The notes under the pieces are model-generated. The model saw nothing but the letters and a program-made list of their open reading frames with translations, made no database searches and had not been told where the DNA came from. Below are positions 27,301 to 35,851 of a DNA stretch of 64,000 nt, one piece after another. A program made the position numbers and the translations under genes. The stretch covers positions 49,570 through 113,569 of the forward strand of contig CANSYK010000004.1 in assembly GCA_947651225.1 (NCBI GenBank), written 5' to 3'. Within the stretch, counting starts at the first letter, position 1; the number at the start of each line of letters is the position of its first letter. The DNA comes from an uncultured bacterium (GTDB taxonomy: Bacteria; Bacillota; Clostridia; Lachnospirales; Lachnospiraceae).

Positions 27301-28065
27301 GGCATCCTGATATGCCTGTGGCCCATCTCCCTCCTGACATATTTTTAAAGCGCTTCTTGCCATCTGCAAATATTCTTCCATACAATTTTTTAGATATTGC
27401 AAAAGATCTTTCATCCACTCTGTCTGCTCTAACTCCTCCAATGTCTGAGCATCATAAAGCGTACCGCACATTTCCAGCCACTCCTCTTTCCATGGATAGC
27501 TCGTCGCAAGCCTGTCAAGAGAAAGCACCATCTCCTCAATAGCATGGTCTGTCCTTCCAACAGAAAGCATATCCGTAAAGCGTAAAAATCCCTTCTGCCC
27601 TTCTTCATGCGCTTTCTGGTACTTCTCCTCAAGAAGCTCTCCAAGCAACTCCTGTTTCATAATTTCCAAATCTGTTTCATCTCCAACACGAAATGACGGG
27701 TCCAGATGAATAACATGAAAATAATTTTTAATAATCGACTGGCAAAAACTGTCTATCGTTGTAATCTGTGCTGTATGTAACAGACTTGCCTGCTTCTGGA
27801 TATGCTGGTTTTCTGGTTCCAAACGAAGCCGTTCCTCTAATGCATCTCCAATTCTAGTCCGCATTTCCGCTGCTGCTGCCTTTGTGAAAGTCACAACCAG
27901 AAGCTTGTCAATATCTTTAGGAGAATCTCCTTCCGTAATCTCCGTAATAATCCGTTCTACCAAAACAGCAGTTTTTCCTGAACCTGCTGCTGCTGATACT
28001 AAAATATTCCTGTCCCGCAGTTCAATTACCTGTTTCTGTTCTTCTGTCCATTCTGGTCTGCCCAT
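24310..28065 (-). CDS. addA: ATP-dependent helicase/nuclease subunit AddA
   Basis: The 1251-residue protein has UvrD-type helicase motifs: Walker A AAAGSGKTAVLVERI near residue 30, VTFTKAAAAEMRTRI, TDEYQDSN, GDVKQSIYKFRLA, and IMTIHKSKGLEFPVVFVAGM. A C-terminal RecB-like nuclease has VLVDYKTDLTEKG. With AddB it resects double-strand ends until a Chi site and loads RecA. The open frame can begin with GTG at 28116, but that GTG lies inside a repeat fragment. ATG at 28065 (MGRPEWTEEQ) has GGAGGA seven bases upstream and is the normal family start. It follows addB by 53 nt. Confidence 0.95.
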   Translation of the reverse strand: MGRPEWTEEQKQVIELRDRNILVSAAAGSGKTAVLVERIITEITEGDSPKDIDKLLVVTFTKAAAAEMRTRIGDALEERLRLEPENQHIQKQASLLHTAQITTIDSFCQSIIKNYFHVIHLDPSFRVGDETDLEIMKQELLGELLEEKYQKAHEEGQKGFLRFTDMLSVGRTDHAIEEMVLSLDRLATSYPWKEEWLEMCGTLYDAQTLEELEQTEWMKDLLQYLKNCMEEYLQMARSALKICQEGDGPQAYQDAILSDIAFLEDMQGAVCYQSYYQEFEKYNPAKLKAIRSKDVNSEKKEFVKNLRETYMKKGIEKLKERFFFQNPEEMLLDIQTMAPAVRELVSLTLEFGRAFAEKKREEGILDFADMEHFALEILVTKEEDGTIYPSETALELQDYYEEILTDEYQDSNYIQELLLTSLCRAPEKKPYLFMVGDVKQSIYKFRLARPELFLEKYQNYTLEKGPFQKIDLHRNFRSRESVLESANYIFEQIMQESLGGIIYDEAAKLVTGADFGEPEEDLEKAEDCKKRIAGKTEVVVIEQKSEDVFLQKKSLEAAVIGEKIKGMVQGESSLYVKGKNGFRPVKYRDIAILLRSLTGWSEEFIEVLNDMGVPAYADMKTGYFTSLEVETILNLLHIIDNPRQDIPLVAVLRSGLCNITDEELAWIGTMPEGLDFWDKVQKLANGDAEDEIFLSLSEKLSEFIENLENYRQYAKLHSVYELLRKIYYETGYYDLMSAMPSGEKRRANLDILLQQSIEFANNGHLGTYGFTRYIESLKKSEVDFGEASINGENTNAVRIMTIHKSKGLEFPVVFVAGMGKQFNLMDARKGTIIDGDYGIGCDYVDLDLRVKQPTLLKKLMANQITLGTLAEEIRILYVALTRAKEQLMITGTSSGLQKKLEGWITKSEFLNFSQLSSAQTYLDWIMPAILKRDGLNTAFREYLSAGEERELFSSLDRDSLFTVEFCFPENVLQSEKKSLENDVLQYRRLKQWDMEKVYDKSMHETLKRQLAYQYPYSSAAFLPVKISVSELKRQFMQRAEQMEEEEKVQNILPMENEKEEIEIPRPSFLQKEKKVSGTTRGTLYHLVMEHFPYDRTTEGNITVEKFQEYLDEMIKKGYLREEESELLDVKKFVTFLHTDIGKRMQKAELEGKLRREQPFMLGLKANEIYEGQAEEEMVMVQGIIDAFFFEGEDIVLVDYKTDLTEKGQEKKLVEKYRVQLDYYARALERLTGRKVSERIIYSFALGKELQC

Positions 28066-28104
28066 CTGTCTTCCTCCACTGTTTTTTGATTTTTTCCTTT
28101 CAGC

Positions 28105-28125
28105 GTTACTATTCACGGCTATTCT
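28105..28125. repeat. Repeat fragment in the addB-addA junction
   Basis: GTTACTATTCACGGCTATTC on the plus strand matches the end of the repeat family seen at 14104-14116, 49931-49956 and 60762. On the minus strand it reads GAATAGCCGTGAATAGTAAC, and its TAG (28121-28119) is the stop codon of addB. Confidence 0.7.
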
Positions 28126-31100
28126 TCTGCTTTTTCACCCATATCTTCCTGTATCCGGTTCAACACTTCACTATCTCCCAATTTTTCTAAAATTCTATAA
28201 GAATTTCCCGGAATCCTTGTATCAAAACGGCAGACACTATGATATGGACAGTAACGGCATGCCGTATCATCGGCCTGATCCTGTTTCCGATAGGGATTTA
28301 CTGTAATTGTTCCCTCCATTATCTCTTTCTGTATCTCTTCCAGCTTTCTTTCTGTATAATCCATCAAAGCAGCAAAATCCTTTGTCGTCACTGTTTTCGA
28401 AGTCTTCTTTAACATTCCGTCCTTATTTGTTGCAAATGGAAGAATATCCGAAGCCATATTGGCGGCCAACCCTCCATTTTCCGTTTGAAATCCAGAATCC
28501 AGAGAAGGCAAAACCGGATCGTCTTCATTTAGTATTCCATCCATTTTTAGCCCTTTTAATATGGCTCTTTCCACAACTTCTGCCTCTGCTTTACCTTCCA
28601 CCATTGGATCATCAATATTATAATAAAGCACCCCTGCAGGTATCACAATTTTTTCCGTCCGTTCGCTGCTTTCTGCTACACCAGCTTTCAGATAAATCAT
28701 AAGCTGCATCTGCAATCCATAATATAAATCAGACAAAGAAATTGTTTCCTTTCCTGTCTTATAATCCACAATCTTCAAATAAATTTCATTTTCCCTATCC
28801 ATTCGGTCAATCCTGTCAATTCTTCCAATCAAACGAAGTAAATGGTTCTCTCCCTCCATCTGCTGTACCACATTCTCTCCTGTTGCCCCCTGAAGGATTT
28901 CAAAAGAAATCTCGCTGTCCACCGTTTGAAAAGAACCAAGTTCCATCTGTTTTGTAATTGCCCAGACACTCCTTGTAAGAAGTCTCCGAAGTCTTGTAAT
29001 CAGATAGGTATCACGTTCTGTGCCATAAAGAAGCCCATTTTTATATCTTTCCGCAACAATATCAATACATCTGTCTGCACGCTTCTTCTGCTCCTTTTCA
29101 CTAATTTCTCCCCAGTTTTTCCCTTCACGTATCAGATCTTTTGTATATAACTCCAAAGCCTCATGCACAATATTTCCAATATCAAAAAACGCCACCTGAT
29201 GTTCTGCTCTTTCCTTCAAATGAAGCCCATACCGCAAAAAATATGAAAAGGCACAGGCAGCATACCGTTCAAACTGCGATGTACTTCCTGTCAGAATATC
29301 ATGATACAAAGCCTTTACAGCTTCTTTTGAAAGTTCCGTTTGCTCTTCCCTGTAAAATGCTGCTTCAATCAAACTGTCTAACACTTTACGTCGTTTTTCC
29401 TCTGACTGATAAAAGCAAAAAATCTCCTGCCACTTCATTTTACTATAATCTTTGTTGCGAAGTCCTTGAATCAGATAATCCTTTCCAAGATTATTTCCCA
29501 GAAAATAACTGTCATCCTGCCGCTTTTCTTCCACTATACAAGAAAGTGCTGGAAAAATTTTCTGAATCCTGTCAATAATATAAGCAGGATTTTGCTGTTT
29601 CCCATCATTTCCCGTTTCACAATATGTCAGATATAAATGTTTCGAGGGTTTTGTCAGACTCAGATACAAATAGAATTGCGCCGTATATACATTTTCCCGA
29701 ATCGTTGGAGCAAGTTCAAATTCTTGTTCTGTCAAAAACATTCTCTCTGAATCAGATATCACTCCACCATGTCCTCCAGTATTTGGAATATTTCCATCAT
29801 TCATTCCAAGGAAAAAAAGATACTTTACATCTGCCAGTCTGCTTCGGTTCATATCACCAATCACCACCTGGTCCACTCTCGGAGGAATTAGACCAATCCT
29901 CGCCTCACTAAAGCCAGTATCCAATATTTCCTTAAACTCCTTTAAATTCATTTTTTCTTCACCTAAAAGCTCTACCAAACGGTCTAACACTTCCAGTACA
30001 ATTTCATAAATCTGACTATATTCCCTTGCCAATGCAAGTTCATTTTTTTCCTGAAAATACTCCACCCATTTCTGAATTTCCATATAATACTGCTGCCGTT
30101 CCATCCACTCACAAAGAGACTTCGCATAATCAGAAACCGTATGTTTCCCCTTTCCCATTTCTTCAAAAAACTCCCCAAGTTGTTCCACTATTTCCAGACG
30201 AATCGTATCAATCTGCAAACTTACCTTTTCTAAAACTTCTTTTGGAACACCATAAAAAACTTTGCTACAATCCCATACCTCTGTCCACTTTTTATAACCA
30301 CGTATTCCAGTTGCACGCAAAAAATTATCCAAAAGCTCTACCTGCTCCTCCTCTGCTTTTGTAAAAAGGCTTTTCTGATAGGAAAGCACCTTTTCCGGTT
30401 GAAAATTACTCAAAAAAATGTCTAAAACAAAATCCAACATTTCTACAAAAGGATTATCTAAAATACTCTTTTTCTGGTCAACAAAACATGGAATCCCTGC
30501 CTGTTCAAAAACCTCTCCAGCAAGTGTTCCATATACTCCCAAATCTCCTGTTATCACAGCAATATCCCGATAACGGCATGTCCCATCCAGTAAAAGAGCA
30601 CGGATTTTTTCTGCTGCAAAAGCAACCTCTGTTTCCGGCTGCTTTAAAATATGAATTGATATATCCTCTGTTTCCTTTTCAAAAGACAGAACTGGATAGC
30701 GAAATATTCTTTGTTCCAGTGCCTCTATTCCCATTGATTCTGTAAAACGAGTGTTTTCTATTTTCTCACCTGTCCAGATTTCAGGACAAACCTCTATTCT
30801 ATTTTTCTGTGCAATTTTACGCAATCGATAAAGCGTCTGTTGACTCATATGGAAAAGCCCATGTTTTTCTCCTATCTGCACAATAGATTCCCTTTTATCC
30901 ATTGTAATAGACAGATATACTTTTTTTGCAACACACAAAAGCTGCTCAATAAACTGATACTGTGTCGGTGTAAAACCAGTAAATCCATCCAGACAAACAA
31001 CACTGCCCCGCAAAATATCCGATTCCTGCGTTACCTTCGCAAGTACGGTAAGGATTTCTTCAGAAGTAATATAATTTTCATGCAAATAATCTGTAAATCC

Positions 31101-31592
31101 CCTATAAATCACTTTAAGATCAGAAAGCTTTCTTGAAAGTGCCGTATGCTTTTTCGACGACTGAATCATTTCCTCTATCGTTTCCTCGTCCGCACCATAC
31201 TGCAAAAGCTCCGATAAAAAGGATTTAATTTCCTGCACATATCCCTTTTTATGTATATTTTTTCCAAAATATTCCAATTTCCCTTCCAGATTATTCAAAA
31301 CCTTCTTTAAAATCATAGTCTTTCCCATATCATCTAAAACTGGAAGATTATTTGCACCCGTTTCCGAAAATACACGAAAAGCAAGACGAAGAAAACTCTG
31401 CACATCAATATTTAAAATTCCTTTTTCCTTACTCATGCAGATTAATTCTTTCTGTGTCTGCATAGTAAACTGCTCCGGCACTATAAAAATATACTGGCGG
31501 TCAGGAAAGAGCTTTGCCTCCTCTGACACCAGATGTTGCAAATAATATGTTTTGCCCCTGCCGGAGCCGCCCAAAATAAATTGTAATGACAT
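28119..31592 (-). CDS. addB: ATP-dependent nuclease subunit AddB
   Basis: The 1157-residue protein begins with the nucleotide loop FILGGSGRGKTYYL. The C-terminal RecB-like nuclease includes FDIGNIVHEAL and KIVDYKTGKE. The four cysteines of the AddB iron-sulfur cluster are seen as one in YAACAFSYF (about 800) and three in CRYCPYHSVC (about 1115). It forms the AddAB end-resection complex with the next gene. GGGAGG precedes the ATG. Its last residues (GEKAEE) and stop codon run into the repeat fragment at 28105-28125, so the natural C-terminus may have been altered. Confidence 0.95.
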   Translation of the reverse strand: MSLQFILGGSGRGKTYYLQHLVSEEAKLFPDRQYIFIVPEQFTMQTQKELICMSKEKGILNIDVQSFLRLAFRVFSETGANNLPVLDDMGKTMILKKVLNNLEGKLEYFGKNIHKKGYVQEIKSFLSELLQYGADEETIEEMIQSSKKHTALSRKLSDLKVIYRGFTDYLHENYITSEEILTVLAKVTQESDILRGSVVCLDGFTGFTPTQYQFIEQLLCVAKKVYLSITMDKRESIVQIGEKHGLFHMSQQTLYRLRKIAQKNRIEVCPEIWTGEKIENTRFTESMGIEALEQRIFRYPVLSFEKETEDISIHILKQPETEVAFAAEKIRALLLDGTCRYRDIAVITGDLGVYGTLAGEVFEQAGIPCFVDQKKSILDNPFVEMLDFVLDIFLSNFQPEKVLSYQKSLFTKAEEEQVELLDNFLRATGIRGYKKWTEVWDCSKVFYGVPKEVLEKVSLQIDTIRLEIVEQLGEFFEEMGKGKHTVSDYAKSLCEWMERQQYYMEIQKWVEYFQEKNELALAREYSQIYEIVLEVLDRLVELLGEEKMNLKEFKEILDTGFSEARIGLIPPRVDQVVIGDMNRSRLADVKYLFFLGMNDGNIPNTGGHGGVISDSERMFLTEQEFELAPTIRENVYTAQFYLYLSLTKPSKHLYLTYCETGNDGKQQNPAYIIDRIQKIFPALSCIVEEKRQDDSYFLGNNLGKDYLIQGLRNKDYSKMKWQEIFCFYQSEEKRRKVLDSLIEAAFYREEQTELSKEAVKALYHDILTGSTSQFERYAACAFSYFLRYGLHLKERAEHQVAFFDIGNIVHEALELYTKDLIREGKNWGEISEKEQKKRADRCIDIVAERYKNGLLYGTERDTYLITRLRRLLTRSVWAITKQMELGSFQTVDSEISFEILQGATGENVVQQMEGENHLLRLIGRIDRIDRMDRENEIYLKIVDYKTGKETISLSDLYYGLQMQLMIYLKAGVAESSERTEKIVIPAGVLYYNIDDPMVEGKAEAEVVERAILKGLKMDGILNEDDPVLPSLDSGFQTENGGLAANMASDILPFATNKDGMLKKTSKTVTTKDFAALMDYTERKLEEIQKEIMEGTITVNPYRKQDQADDTACRYCPYHSVCRFDTRIPGNSYRILEKLGDSEVLNRIQEDMGEKAEE

Positions 31593-31659
31593 AATTTCCT
31601 CCCTTTTGTACTCTTAATCCTTTTGTTAATCAGATACTTTCAATCATTAGCCCGTTTCA

Positions 31660-32133
31660 TTAATTTTTTGACAATTCCTTTGTTTCTGCTACTCTGTGTT
31701 CCTGCATCATTGTACTTACCGCTTCCACAATCAATTTTTCTGTATACTGTGACTCTTCTGATAAAGCAATCTCCTCTACTGAACTTCCCGCAGCAAGCTG
31801 TTTTGATATTTTTTCTACCGTCGGTTCCATCAGTGGGTACATTGTTGATACACTTTCATCCAAATTTACCAGTTCCACCGACTTTACACTTTCTTCATCT
31901 AAAGAAAGCTGGATATTCACTGCTGCATCACCAATTTTAATTTCTTTTGTATAGACACCTGCCTGATATACCTGTTCCATCTCTCCAAGCATTGAAGCTG
32001 CTTCCTCTTTACCACCCTTTCCCGGCCAGAACATGATAAAAAGCAATATAAGCAATATAATGCCAAGCCCGACAAAAATTGCGGTATAAATCAGTTCTTT
32101 CATCTGTAAGATAACGATTCTGGTTCTTGACAT
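31660..32133 (-). CDS. Unknown membrane-anchored protein
   Basis: From ATG 32133 (GGAGGTAGCC directly upstream; a longer start at 32145 is less likely) the protein has 157 residues. One strong membrane helix lies at about residues 14-36, after a basic N-terminus, with an outside domain of about 115 residues. The outside part is acidic, contains VNIQLSLDEESVKSVELVN, and ends in a helical tail. I do not recognise the family. It is 67 nt upstream of addB in the same direction and may share its transcript. Confidence 0.72.
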   Translation of the reverse strand: MSRTRIVILQMKELIYTAIFVGLGIILLILLFIMFWPGKGGKEEAASMLGEMEQVYQAGVYTKEIKIGDAAVNIQLSLDEESVKSVELVNLDESVSTMYPLMEPTVEKISKQLAAGSSVEEIALSEESQYTEKLIVEAVSTMMQEHRVAETKELSKN

Positions 32134-32231
32134 GGCTACCTCCATTTTAGAAACTGCAATTCTTTACCTTTCCGTCTTTTCACTTCTTATTACCATTATA
32201 TTATCCTAAATAATATCTTATGACAATTAAA

Positions 32232-32294
32232 AAAGGTGCGAAATCTTTCCAGGCTTGAGAATATCTCGCCAGAATAGACTACTGTCGCACCTAT
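32232..32294 (-). terminator. Terminator of the sugar ABC/YesL operon
   Basis: On the minus strand AGGTGCGA and TCGCACCT form an 8-bp stem enclosing an inner hairpin (GGCGAGA/TCTC..GCC), followed by TTTTTT. It lies about 25 nt after the YesL-like gene. Confidence 0.8.
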
Positions 32295-32319
32295 GACAAT
32301 ATCTAACGCAATTTATGCT

Positions 32320-33045
32320 TTATTCTTCAGAAGAATTTTCCCTTCTCTCATTTTCATTTTCTATCAAACGGAATGCCTGAATCGCAAACCCACTAATCGT
32401 CAACATAATACTTGCCGGACCAATCAAAATCCCCAAAAATTGTGTCGTAGAATTCCATGTAAACACAGCCATTAGCAACGCCAAAATAACAACCATAAAA
32501 ACTGTTTTCACAATAAACTTAATCGTAATCGAATAAGAATTGCGCAAAGTATTAATGATAGAATTTTCATAGCGTGCCTGCAGTGGAAATGCATAAACCA
32601 GATGCAAAAAAGTAAGCACAGTCGCAACAATTCCAAGTACAAGATATAATGTACTACTTTTGTTCAAAGCTTCTGCCGCATGATAAAACTGAAAATCCAA
32701 CCAGACTGCATAAGCAGCAACTAACATAATAACACCAATAATCATTCCCTTTTTAAAGTTTTCACGATAGGCCGCAAAAAAATCATTCCCAATATATCCC
32801 TCCTGCTCGTCAACCATACGCAAAGTAATAGAAAAAACCGCTGTAGTTGCAGGACCAATCAAAACCAAAGGGAGAAAACTTAAATAACGGTAACTACCAA
32901 AACCATACTTTGCCAGGAAAAACTCAAGTAAAAACATAGCAACCGGCCCGCCAGTTAACAACCACAGAAAATTTAATTTCAACATATCCAGCAGACGAGT
33001 CATAAATTTATATAATGGACTCTCTAAACTAAAAAAACTACCCAT
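32320..33045 (-). CDS. YesL-like (DUF624) membrane protein
   Basis: The 241-residue membrane protein has about five or six helices and the DUF624/YesL character: a start with MGSFFSLESPLYKFMTRLLD, LNFLWLLTGGPV, and IGPATTAVFSITLRMV. Genes of this family are regularly found with Lpl/YtcQ-type sugar ABC transporters, as here; their function is not established. ATG 33045 has AAAGAGGA upstream. A longer frame to 33123 would translate the hairpin at 33067-33099 and is not accepted. Confidence 0.85.
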   Translation of the reverse strand: MGSFFSLESPLYKFMTRLLDMLKLNFLWLLTGGPVAMFLLEFFLAKYGFGSYRYLSFLPLVLIGPATTAVFSITLRMVDEQEGYIGNDFFAAYRENFKKGMIIGVIMLVAAYAVWLDFQFYHAAEALNKSSTLYLVLGIVATVLTFLHLVYAFPLQARYENSIINTLRNSYSITIKFIVKTVFMVVILALLMAVFTWNSTTQFLGILIGPASIMLTISGFAIQAFRLIENENERRENSSEE

Positions 33046-33066
33046 GTTATTCCTCTTTCTATTTTT

Positions 33067-33099
33067 AATAGGGCTGTTCCAGATTGAAACAGCCCTATT
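33067..33099. terminator. Strong hairpin between binding-protein and YesL genes
   Basis: AATAGGGCTGTT and AACAGCCCTATT form a perfect 12-bp stem with a 9-nt loop. On the minus strand there is no T run, so it more likely protects the upstream mRNA or partly terminates, giving less YesL than binding protein. Confidence 0.6.
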
Positions 33100-33126
33100 A
33101 TTTTTAACAAACAAAGCAATCATTAA

Positions 33127-34836
33127 TTACTGTGTAATAGCATCCTCTAAACTCTTACGTCTGGAAGCTTCATTCTTTGACCAGCTTACACATTCATCAT
33201 AACCATAGCTGTTACATTTCTTAATCATGTCAGCTACAATCTTATCATATTCTTTGTCAGACTCTGCATACATAGCTCTCCAGGAACCATTCTTTAACTC
33301 ATCAGTAACCTGTGACCATGTTGTTTTAAACTCATTCTCCTTCTGGGACTTTGAAAATGATGTACCTGGAGCTACAACAAACTCTCCACTATTCTCCATA
33401 TACTCATTAATGCTCTTAGCGTTTGTTCTATCACGCCAATCCTGTTCAATGTCACTCTTAGCTTCTGTAATATTACTCTTCCAGTTTTCATGATTGTAGG
33501 TTTCTCCATTAGAGTCAGGGTTAGAAGCATCAATAGACCATGTTGTGTTTACAATCTGAAGAGTTCCATCCTGAAAGCTTCCCTTATAAGGATCACCCAT
33601 TTTTGTCTTTTTATTCTTATTACAGGTTGCCCCTAACTCCGTAAAATAAGTATTACCTTCTTCATCATAATCCCATGTTACACCCTTTGGACCATGATCC
33701 ATTGTCATACGGCCTTCTGGAGTACAGAAATAATTAATAACTTCCATGCAAAGTTCAGGATACTCTGATTTTGCACCAATTGTCCATACACGGTCACCAC
33801 CAGCGGTATTCATACCATAAACAATAGGAGTAGCCTCCTTTGGCTTCATAGGGAACATTCCCTTTCCTTCTTTTGTATGTGCTGGTTTATTGTATGCAAT
33901 ATACCCAAAGTAGTTAAAGATTGAGAACATTGTTCCACCATTCTGAACCTTTTCAATCATCTTATCATAAGTCTGTGTCATAGAGTCCGGATCTACCAGA
34001 CCATCCTGATACAAATTGTTAAAGAACTTCAACATGGTAAGATATGGACCATTCTCTTCCAGTGCATCATGATATTCCCCTGTCTGCGTATCATACAGTC
34101 CAATTCCCAGTTCATCATACCCATAATAAGCGGTTGCCATTGATTTTACATACATAACCATAGCATCATCCCATTCAGTCCATAGTGAAACCGCATATGT
34201 TTTATTACCAGAATCATCCTTTGGACAAAGACGAACCATATCCTTTAGAAGCTGTTCATAATCTTCCAGATTATTAATCTCAGGATAGCCAAGCTCCTTA
34301 TATAAATCCCAACGGATATCCCATGTATAGAAGAAAGATTCATGGTCTTCACTGGAAGTAGCTACATTGTGTCCAAACCCATACAAAGTATCACTTGCCC
34401 CTTTTGTAATAGTAGAAGTCAGTTCCTGATTTTTCCTTAATGCATCTTGCATATTTTCTTTAATATACGGACCAAATTCTCCAACCAGGTCATCCTCATT
34501 CCAATCATAAAGAAGACCAGCTTCTACAGCACTCGGATATTTATCGCTGTCATTTGCCCAGACAACAATATCACCCAAATTACCGCTCTCCATACGTGTT
34601 TCATACACCCCGGAACCTTCTGGGATAATATTTAACTTAACTTTAAATTTCTCTTCCAGAATATCAGCAATCCACCCTGTCTGCATACCAGAATAGTTTG
34701 CAAGCTGACTGTACACATCAAGAGTAATCACTTCATCCTTCTTAGAACCACAGCCTGACAATACAGCAGTAGAACCAACCACCATGCTGGAAACAAGAAG
34801 CATGGATACTAATTTTTTTGTTATATGTTTACGCAT
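33127..34836 (-). CDS. Extracellular sugar-binding lipoprotein (LipO/YtcQ type)
   Basis: The 569-residue protein has a lipoprotein signal with lipobox VLSGC (Cys29), then a long solute-binding fold with LDVYSQLANYSGMQTGW and NYFCTPEGRMTMDHGPKG. Length matches the large LplA/LipO subgroup that delivers oligosaccharides to two-permease systems without a dedicated ATPase. It is downstream of the two permease genes and upstream of YesL. The exact sugar cannot be read from the sequence; no glycosidase is in the operon. Confidence 0.92.
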   Translation of the reverse strand: MRKHITKKLVSMLLVSSMVVGSTAVLSGCGSKKDEVITLDVYSQLANYSGMQTGWIADILEEKFKVKLNIIPEGSGVYETRMESGNLGDIVVWANDSDKYPSAVEAGLLYDWNEDDLVGEFGPYIKENMQDALRKNQELTSTITKGASDTLYGFGHNVATSSEDHESFFYTWDIRWDLYKELGYPEINNLEDYEQLLKDMVRLCPKDDSGNKTYAVSLWTEWDDAMVMYVKSMATAYYGYDELGIGLYDTQTGEYHDALEENGPYLTMLKFFNNLYQDGLVDPDSMTQTYDKMIEKVQNGGTMFSIFNYFGYIAYNKPAHTKEGKGMFPMKPKEATPIVYGMNTAGGDRVWTIGAKSEYPELCMEVINYFCTPEGRMTMDHGPKGVTWDYDEEGNTYFTELGATCNKNKKTKMGDPYKGSFQDGTLQIVNTTWSIDASNPDSNGETYNHENWKSNITEAKSDIEQDWRDRTNAKSINEYMENSGEFVVAPGTSFSKSQKENEFKTTWSQVTDELKNGSWRAMYAESDKEYDKIVADMIKKCNSYGYDECVSWSKNEASRRKSLEDAITQ

Positions 34837-34872
34837 ACTATCTCTCCTCCTTAAAATATTTTCAATACTACA

Positions 34873-35838
34873 TTAACCCTTAACAGCTCCTAACATAATA
34901 CCCTTTTCAAAATACCTCTGCATAAATGGATATACACAGAAAATTGGAATAATTGTTACCATAGAAATTGTATACTTAATAACCTTGGAATTCAATGCCT
35001 GCTCCAACGCATCCATTGCCTGCGTACCACCTTGGTTCATCAAGGTTCCCAGATTAGAAGCAGTATTCAGATAATTGTACAATCTGTGCTGCAATGTAAA
35101 CATTGTTTCATTGCCCTGCATATAAAGCAGGGAATCCTGGAATGAATTCCAGTGGCCAACTGCACCAAAAATAGCAACTGTCGCAAGAATCGGTTTACTA
35201 AGTGGAAGAATCAGCTTCCGGAATACTACCATATACGAGGCTCCGTCAATAAAGGCACTTTCTTCCAATTCTGCCGGTATCGATTCAATATACGTCTTAA
35301 CCAGAATGATATTATATGGAGCTACAATACCAGGAAGAATATATACCAGATAATTGCCAGTCAGTCCCAGCAAATCCATATTCAAATATGTAGGAATCAA
35401 ACCTGCATTAAAGTACATTGTAATAACAAGGAAGCGGTACCAGAAACTTCTATGCCACATTTCCTGTTTTGTTACAAGATAACCTACAAAAGCAGAAGCG
35501 AGTACCATTAAAAGAGTACCTATAATTGTTCTGGAAAGAGAAACCAAAAATGCCGTTCCCAAATCACCAACTTCCCTTAATGCAAGGTAGTTGTCAATAT
35601 TAAATCCTTTCGGATAAAAGTTTACCATACCTTTTCTTACCAGTTCATTATCTGATACTGTATTAATAAACAGATAATAAAATGGGAAAATACAAGATAA
35701 CGTAAATATTGTAAAGAACAAGTAATTTAAAACATTAAATACCGTATCGGCAGGCGTTGTCCGGTACATTTTTTTATGTTTTTTATAATATTCTTTTTCC
35801 TTCTTTTCATCAAGCTTTTCTTGTACTGTCTTTGCCAT
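34873..35838 (-). CDS. Sugar ABC transporter permease (LplC/YtcP type)
   Basis: The 321-residue protein has six membrane helices and the permease EAA loop ELEESAFIDGASYMVVFRKL at about residues 214-233. The N-terminal extension is charged (KLDEKKEKEYYKKHKKMYR). It ends in EKGIMLGAVKG, typical of LplC-like proteins. It pairs with the LplB-like permease immediately upstream (13 nt) and the binding protein downstream. The ATPase must be a shared MsmK-like protein elsewhere, as is usual for this family. Confidence 0.93.
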   Translation of the reverse strand: MAKTVQEKLDEKKEKEYYKKHKKMYRTTPADTVFNVLNYLFFTIFTLSCIFPFYYLFINTVSDNELVRKGMVNFYPKGFNIDNYLALREVGDLGTAFLVSLSRTIIGTLLMVLASAFVGYLVTKQEMWHRSFWYRFLVITMYFNAGLIPTYLNMDLLGLTGNYLVYILPGIVAPYNIILVKTYIESIPAELEESAFIDGASYMVVFRKLILPLSKPILATVAIFGAVGHWNSFQDSLLYMQGNETMFTLQHRLYNYLNTASNLGTLMNQGGTQAMDALEQALNSKVIKYTISMVTIIPIFCVYPFMQRYFEKGIMLGAVKG

Positions 35839-35851
35839 GTATATTCACCTC

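Noticed and set aside
28066..28116. Extra 17 residues at the AddA N-terminus from GTG 28116
   Set aside because: The GTG is part of a dispersed repeat and lacks a ribosome binding site, while ATG 28065 has GGAGGA at normal spacing and starts the usual family sequence.
33046..33123. 26-residue N-terminal extension of the YesL-like protein
   Set aside because: It would translate a 12-bp hairpin, and the ATG at 33045 has a clear ribosome binding site.
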